Below, piece after piece: positions 57,909 to 64,000 of a stretch of DNA of 64,000 nucleotides. Numbering within the stretch: position 1 is the stretch's first letter; each line of letters opens with the position of its first letter. The notes below the pieces were generated by a model. That model worked only from the letters and a program-made list of their open reading frames with translations, was not told the DNA's origin and searched no databases. Both the position numbers and the translations under genes were made by a program. The DNA is taken from the NCBI GenBank assembly GCA_947179485.1, contig OX359250.1:15482539-15546538 (forward strand), read 5' to 3'. The stretch comes from Allacma fusca (lineage: Eukaryota; Arthropoda; Collembola; Symphypleona; Sminthuridae).

Positions 57909-60265
57909 AACATTATGTTTTTGGCTTTAGATTGGCCAACGTTGGTCACAATTTTTTTGGACTAAGATTGGTCCCATCTAGTCACAATTACTTTTTTGGC
58001 GTTAGAATTGTCAAATTGGACACAATTGTTTCGGCCTTTGATCCGACAACATTGGTCACAATTATTTTTTTTTTGCTTTAGATTGGTCAATATTGGTCAC
58101 ACTTTTTTTTCGGCCTTAGATTTGTCAACATTGGTCCATATTTTTTGGCGTTAGATTAGTCAACATTTGTCACAATTATTCTTTGGCGTTTGATTGGTCA
58201 ACATTGGTCAATATTTTTTTGGCGTTGGATTGGTCAACATTGGTCACAATTATTTTTTTGGCTTTAATTTGGCCAGCGTTGGTCACAATTATTTTTTTGG
58301 TCTTAGATTGTTCAACATTGGTCCATATTTTTTGGCCTAAGATTGGTCATTATTGGTCGCATGTTTTTTGGCGTTAAATTGGTCAACAGTAGTCACAATT
58401 GTTTTTCCCGTAGATTGGTTCACTTTGATTACAATTATTTTTTTGGCCTTAGATTTGTAAACTTTTGTCACAATTTTTCTTTGCCCTTAGATTGATCAAA
58501 ATTGAGCGTATTTTCTTTGGCCTTAGATTGTCACAATTGTGTTTTTGCCCTTAGATTGGTCTACATTTGTCACAATTATTCTTTGGCGTTGGATTGGTCA
58601 ACATTGGTCACAATTAATTTTTGGCCTTAGATTGGTCAACATTGGTCACAATTATTTTTTTGGCTTAAGATTGGCCAACGTTGGTCAACATTATTTTTTT
58701 GGATTTAGAATGGTCAACATTTGTCACAATTTTTCTTTTTCATCATATTGGTCAACATTTACCATAATTTTTTGGCCTTAGATTGGTCAACATTAGTCAC
58801 AATTTTTTTTTGGCCTTAGGTTGGTCCACTCTGGTCACAATTACTTTTTTGGCGTTAGAATTGTCAAACTGGACACAATAGTTTCGGCCTTAGATTCGGC
58901 AACATTGGTCACAATTATTTTTTGGCCGAAGATTAGTCAACATTGGTCAAAATTATGTTTTTGGCTTTAGATTGGCCAACGTTGGTCACAATTTTTTTTG
59001 GACAAAGATTGGTCCCATCTAGTCACAATTACTTTTTTGGCGTTAGAATTGTCAAATTGGACACAATTGTTTCGGCCTTTGATCCGACAACATTGGTCGC
59101 AATTATTTTTTTTTGCTTTAGATTGGTCAATATTGGTCACACTTTTTTTTCGGCCTTAGATTTGTCAACATTGGTCCATATTTTTTGGCGTTAGATTAGT
59201 CAACATTTGTCACAATTATTCTTTGGCGTTTGATTGGTCAACATTGGTCAATATTTTTTTGGCGTTGGATTGGTCAACATTGGTCACAATTATTTTTTTG
59301 GCTTTAATTTGGCCAGCGTTGGTCACAATTATTTTTTTGGTCTTAGATTGTTCAACATTGGTCCATATTTTTTGGCCTAAGATTGGTCATTATTGGTCGC
59401 ATGTTTTTTGGCGTTAAATTGGTCAACAGTAGTCACAATTGTTTTTCCCGTAGATTGGTTCACTTTGATTACAATTATTTTTTTGGCCTTAGATTTGTAA
59501 ACTTTTGTCACAATTTTTCTTTGCCCTTAGATTGATCAAAATTGAGCGTATTTTCTTTGGCCTTAGATTGTCACAATTGTGTTTTTGCCCTTAGATTGGT
59601 CTACATTTGTCACAATTATTCTTTGGCGTTGGATTGGTCAACATTGGTCACAATTAATTTTTGGCCTTAGATTGGTCAACATTGGTCACAATTATTTTTT
59701 TGGCTTAAGATTGGCCAACGTTGGTCAACATTATTTTTTTGGATTTAGAATGGTCAACATTTGTCACAATTTTTCTTTTTCATCATATTGGTCAACATTT
59801 ACCATAATTTTTTGGCCTTAGATTGGTCAACATTAGTCACAATTTTTTTTTGGCCTTAGGTTGGTCCACTCTGGTCACAATTACTTTTTTGGCGTTAGAA
59901 TTGTCAAACTGGACACAATAGTTTCGGCCTTAGATTCGGCAACATTGGTCACAATTATTTTTTGGCCGAAGATTAGTCAACATTGGTCAAAATTATGTTT
60001 TTGGCTTTAGATTGGCCAACGTTGGTCACAATTTTTTTTGGACAAAGATTGGTCCCATCTAGTCACAATTACTTTTTTGGCGTTAGAATTGTCAAATTGG
60101 ACACAATTGTTTCGGCCTTTGATCCGACAACATTGGTCGCAATTATTTTTTTTTGCTTTAGATTGGTCAATATTGGTCACACTTTTTTTTCGGCCTTAGA
60201 TTTGTCAACATTGGTCCATATTTTTTGGCGTTAGATTAGTCAACATTTGTCACAATTATTCTTTG
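57909..60265. repeat. 1040 bp higher-order repeat, two copies plus a partial third
   Basis: Copies are about 57909-58948 and 58949-59988, with a partial third to about 60265. Landmarks 58183 to 59223, 58539 to 59579 and 58943 to 59983 fix the period. The rare monomer GATTGGTCCCATCTAGTCAC recurs at about 57968, 59008 and 60048. Copy 1 and copy 2 differ slightly, for example ACATTGGTCACAATT at about 58049 against ACATTGGTCGCAATT at about 59089. Confidence 0.88.
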
Positions 60266-63200
60266 GCGTTGGATTTGTCAACATTAGTCACAATTATTTT
60301 TTTGGCTTTAGATTGGCCAACTTTGGTCACAGTTTTTTTTTTTGGACTTCTATTGGTCAACATTGGTCCATATTTTTTGGCGTAAGTTTGGTCAACATTG
60401 GTCACAAAATTTTTTTTGGCCCTTTGTTTTTTCAACATTTGTCACAATTATTCTTTGGCGTTTGATTGGTCAACATTGGTTAAAATTGTTTTTTCCTTAG
60501 ATTGGTCAAAATTGGTCACAATTATTATTTTGGCTTTTAATTGGCCAACGTTGGTCACAATTATTTTTTTGGAATTAGATTGGTCAACATTGGTCCATAT
60601 TGTTTGGCCTTAGATTGGTCAACATTGGTCACAATTATTTTTTTGGCTTTAATTTGGCCAGCGTTGGTCACAATTATTTTTTTGGACAGATTATTCAACA
60701 TTGGTCCATATTTTTTGGCCTAAGATTGGTCATTATTGGTCGCATGTTTTTTGGCGTTAAATTGGTCAACAGTAGTCACAATTGTTTTTCCCGTAGATTG
60801 GTTCACTTTGATTACAATTATTTTTTTGGCCTTAGATTTGTAAACTTTTGTCACAATTTTTCTTTGCCCTTAGATTGATCAAAATTGAGCGTATTTTCTT
60901 TGGCCTTAGATTGTCACAATTGTGTTTTTGCCCTTAGATTGGTCTACATTTGTCACAATTATTCTTTGGCGTTGGATTGGTCAACATTGGTCACAATTAA
61001 TTTTTGGCCTTAGATTGGTCAACATTGGTCACAATTATTTTTTTGGCTTAAGATTGGCCAACGTTGGTCAACATTATTTTTTTGGATTTAGAATGGTCAA
61101 CATTTGTCACAATTTTTCTTTTTCATCATATTGGTCAACATTTACCATAATTTTTTGGCCTTAGATTGGTCAACATTAGTCACAATTTTTTTTTGGCCTT
61201 AGGTTGGTCCACTCTGGTCACAATTACTTTTTTGGCGTTAGAATTGTCAAACTGGACACAATAGTTTCGGCCTTAGATTCGGCAACATTGGTCACAATTA
61301 TTTTTTGGCCGAAGATTAGTCAACATTGGTCAAAATTATGTTTTTGGCTTTAGATTGGCCAACGTTGGTCACAACTTTTTTTGGACAAAGATTGGTCCCA
61401 TCTAGTCACAATTACTTTTTTGGCGTTAGAATTGTCAAATTGGACACAATTGTTTCGGCCTTTGATCCGACAACATTGGTCGCAATTATTTTTTTTGCTT
61501 TAGATTGGTCAATATTGGTCACACTTTTTTTTCGGCCTTAGATTTGTCAACATTGGTCCATATTTTTTGGCGTTAGATTAGTCAACATTTGTCACAATTA
61601 TTCTTTGGCGTTGGATTTGTCAACATTAGTCACAATTATTTTTTTGGCTTTAGATTGGCCAACTTTGGTCACAGTTTTTTTTTGGACTTCTATTGGTCAA
61701 CGTTGGTCACAATTATTTTTTTGGAATTAGATTGGTCAACATTGGTCCATATTGTTTGGCCTTAGATTGGTCAACATTGGTCGCATTTTTTTGGCCTTAG
61801 ATTGGTCAACATTGGTCCATATTTTTTGGCCTAAGATTGTCACAATTGTTTTTTTGCAGTTTGATTGGTCTACATTTGTCACAATTATTCTTTGGCGTTG
61901 GATTGGTCAACATTGGTCAATATTTTTTTTGGCGTTGGATTGGTCAACATTGGTCACAATTATTTTTTTGGCTTTAATTTGGCCAGCGTTGGTCACAATT
62001 ATTTTTTTGGACAGATTATTCAACATTGGTCCATATTTTTTGGCCTAAGATTGGTCATTATTGGTCGCATGTTTTTTGGCGTTAAATTGGTCAACAGTAG
62101 TCACAATTGTTTTTCCCGTAGATTGGTTCACTTTGATTACAATTATTTTTTTGGCCTTAGATTTGTAAACTTTTGTCACAATTTTTCTTTGCCCTTAGAT
62201 TGATCAAAATTGAGCGTATTTTCTTTGGCCTTAGATTGTCACAATTGTGTTTTTGCCCTTAGATTGGTCTACATTTGTCACAATTATTCTTTGGCGTTGG
62301 ATTGGTCAACATTGGTCACAATTAATTTTTGGCCTTAGATTGGTCAACATTGGTCACAATTATTTTTTTGGCTTAAGATTGGCCAACGTTGGTCAACATT
62401 ATTTTTTTGGATTTAGAATGGTCAACATTTGTCACAATTTTTCTTTTTCATCATATTGGTCAACATTTACCATAATTTTTTGGCCTTAGATTGGTCAACA
62501 TTAGTCACAATTTTTTTTTGGCCTTAGGTTGGTCCACTCTGGTCACAATTACTTTTTTGGCGTTAGAATTGTCAAACTGGACACAATAGTTTCGGCCTTA
62601 GATTCGGCAACATTGGTCACAATTATTTTTTGGCCGAAGATTAGTCAACATTGGTCAAAATTATGTTTTTGGCTTTAGATTGGCCAACGTTGGTCACAAC
62701 TTTTTTTGGACAAAGATTGGTCCCATCTAGTCACAATTACTTTTTTGGCGTTAGAATTGTCAAATTGGACACAATTGTTTCGGCCTTTGATCCGACAACA
62801 TTGGTCGCAATTATTTTTTTTGCTTTAGATTGGTCAATATTGGTCACACTTTTTTTTCGGCCTTTTATTTGTCAACATTGGTCCATATTTTTTGGCGTTA
62901 GATTAGTCAACATTTGTCACAATTATTCTTTGGCGTTGGATTTGTCAACATTAGTCACAATTATTTTTTTGGCTTTAGATTGGCCAACTTTGGTCACAGT
63001 TTTTTTTTGGACTTCTATTGGTCAACATTGGTCCATATTTTTTGGCGTTAGTTTGGTCAACATTGGTCACAAAATTTTTTTTGGCCTTTGGTTTTTTCAA
63101 CATTTGTCACAATTATTCTTTGGCGTTTGATTGGTCAACATTGGTCACAATTATTATTTTGGCTTTTAATTGGCCAACGTTGGTCACAATTATTTTTTTG

Positions 63201-63660
63201 GAATTAGATTGGTCAACATTGGTCCATATTGTTTGGCCTTAGATTGGTCAACATTGGTCCATATTTTTAGGCCTTAGATTGGTCAACATTGGTCGCATGT
63301 TTTTTGGCGTTAAATTGGTCAACAGTAGTCACAATTGTTTTTCCCGTAGATTGGTTCACTTTGATTACAATTATTTTTTTGGCCTTAGATTTGTAAACTT
63401 TTGACACAATTTTTCTTTGCCCTTAGATTGATCAAAATTGAGCGTATTTTCTTTGGCCTTAGATTGTCACAATTGTGTTTTTGCCCTTAGATTGGTCTAC
63501 ATTTGTCACAATTATTCTTTGGCATTGGATTGGTCAACATTGGTCACAATTATTTTTTGGCCTTAGATTGGTCAACATTGGTCACAATTATTTTTTTGTC
63601 TTAAGATTAGCCAACGTTGGTCAACATAATTTTTTTGGATTTAGAATGGTCAGCATTGGT
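60266..63660. repeat. 1325 bp higher-order repeat, two homologous blocks
   Basis: About 60620-61700 matches about 61945-63025 at offset 1325 (60645 to 61970, 60922 to 62247, 61326 to 62651). Between them lies about 250 bp of other satellite, so the copies are not strictly adjacent. The flanks at about 60270-60615 and about 62930-63240 are also related. No gene is present. Confidence 0.8.
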
Positions 63661-64000
63661 CACAATTTTTTTTTTGACCTAAGATTGATCAACATTAGCC
63701 ACAATATTTTTTTAGTCTTAGATTGGTCAACATTTGTCATTATTTTTCTTTGGGCTTAGATTGGTCAACATCGATCACAATTTTTTTGGCCTTAGGTTTG
63801 CCAACATTTGTCAAAATTTTTCGTTGGCGTTAGATTGGTCAACATTAATCCAATTTTTTTTGGCCTTAGATTGGTCAACATTAGTCACAATTTGTTTTTG
63901 GCCTTAGGTTGGTCCACTCTGGTCACAATTACTTTTTTGGCGTTAGAATTGTCGACCTGGACACTATGGTTTCGGCCTTAGATTCGGCAACATTGGTCGC
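63661..64000. repeat. Right end: left-arm satellite subtype returns
   Basis: About 63668-63870 follows the monomer order of about 935-1185: GACCTAAGATTGATCAAC, TTCTTTGGGCTTAGATTGG, CAACATCGATCACAA, GGTTTGCCAACATTTGTC, then ACATTAATC. After about 63880 the sequence returns to the 58820-type order. The array runs off the window edge. Confidence 0.8.

Noticed and set aside
1..64000. CRISPR array, because of regular short repeats
   Set aside because: There are no unique spacers between constant repeats; the whole period is repeated and the context is eukaryotic.
1..64000. CENP-B box as evidence for a centromere
   Set aside because: I looked for TTCG...CGGG-type boxes in the monomers and found none, so a centromeric role has no direct support.

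Overview
The window is eukaryotic non-genic DNA, probably from an invertebrate animal. Almost all of it is one tandem satellite family of 35-39 bp monomers. A single intact-looking 8.06 kb Ty3/gypsy LTR retrotransposon is inserted at 34880-42940. I see no host gene, tRNA, rRNA or CRISPR array. The animal assignment is inference: the element has a CCHC Gag, a -1 frameshift gag-pol arrangement, PR-RT-RNaseH-IN order, a 5 bp target duplication and no chromodomain. The species cannot be read from the sequence.

Layout. 1-34879 is the left satellite arm. 34880-42940 is the retrotransposon: LTR, long leader, gag, frameshift signal, pol, polypurine tract, LTR. 42946-52833 is satellite. 52834-53276 is a 12 bp minisatellite with 36 full units plus a partial one. 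53277-64000 is satellite again. Every monomer I inspected points the same way on the + strand. Each carries GGCCTTAGATTGG or a variant, then two related 10-mers (TTGGTCAACA and TTGGTCACAA or TTAGTCACAA), then a T-rich tract. The first 22 kb is dominated by the TTAGTCACAA form; from about 23 kb the TTGGTCACAATTATTTTT form is common.

The satellite has a nested higher-order structure. Blocks of many monomers are copied, often in direct tandem, with periods I could measure from matching landmarks: 3018, 2436 (with 1090 nested), about 1155, 1079, 708, 2407, 1812, 497 (itself inside a 2291 bp duplicated block), 1321 (three copies), 1040 and 1325 bp. Copies within a block differ at few positions, which suggests recent segmental amplification. 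Assembly artefact should be excluded for the near-identical kilobase copies.

The retrotransposon looks young. Its two 446 bp LTRs show no difference on reading. It is flanked by a 5 bp AATAT duplication, and the empty target site is preserved in three paralogous satellite copies (44753, 46252, 52171). Gag and Pol are uninterrupted. They are joined by a textbook -1 frameshift signal: heptamer GTTAAAC at 37558, a 5 nt spacer and an 8 bp perfect stem. Pol ends in a 395-residue Pro/Ser/Thr-rich extension of unknown function, whose last 26 codons lie inside the 3' LTR. There is no env.
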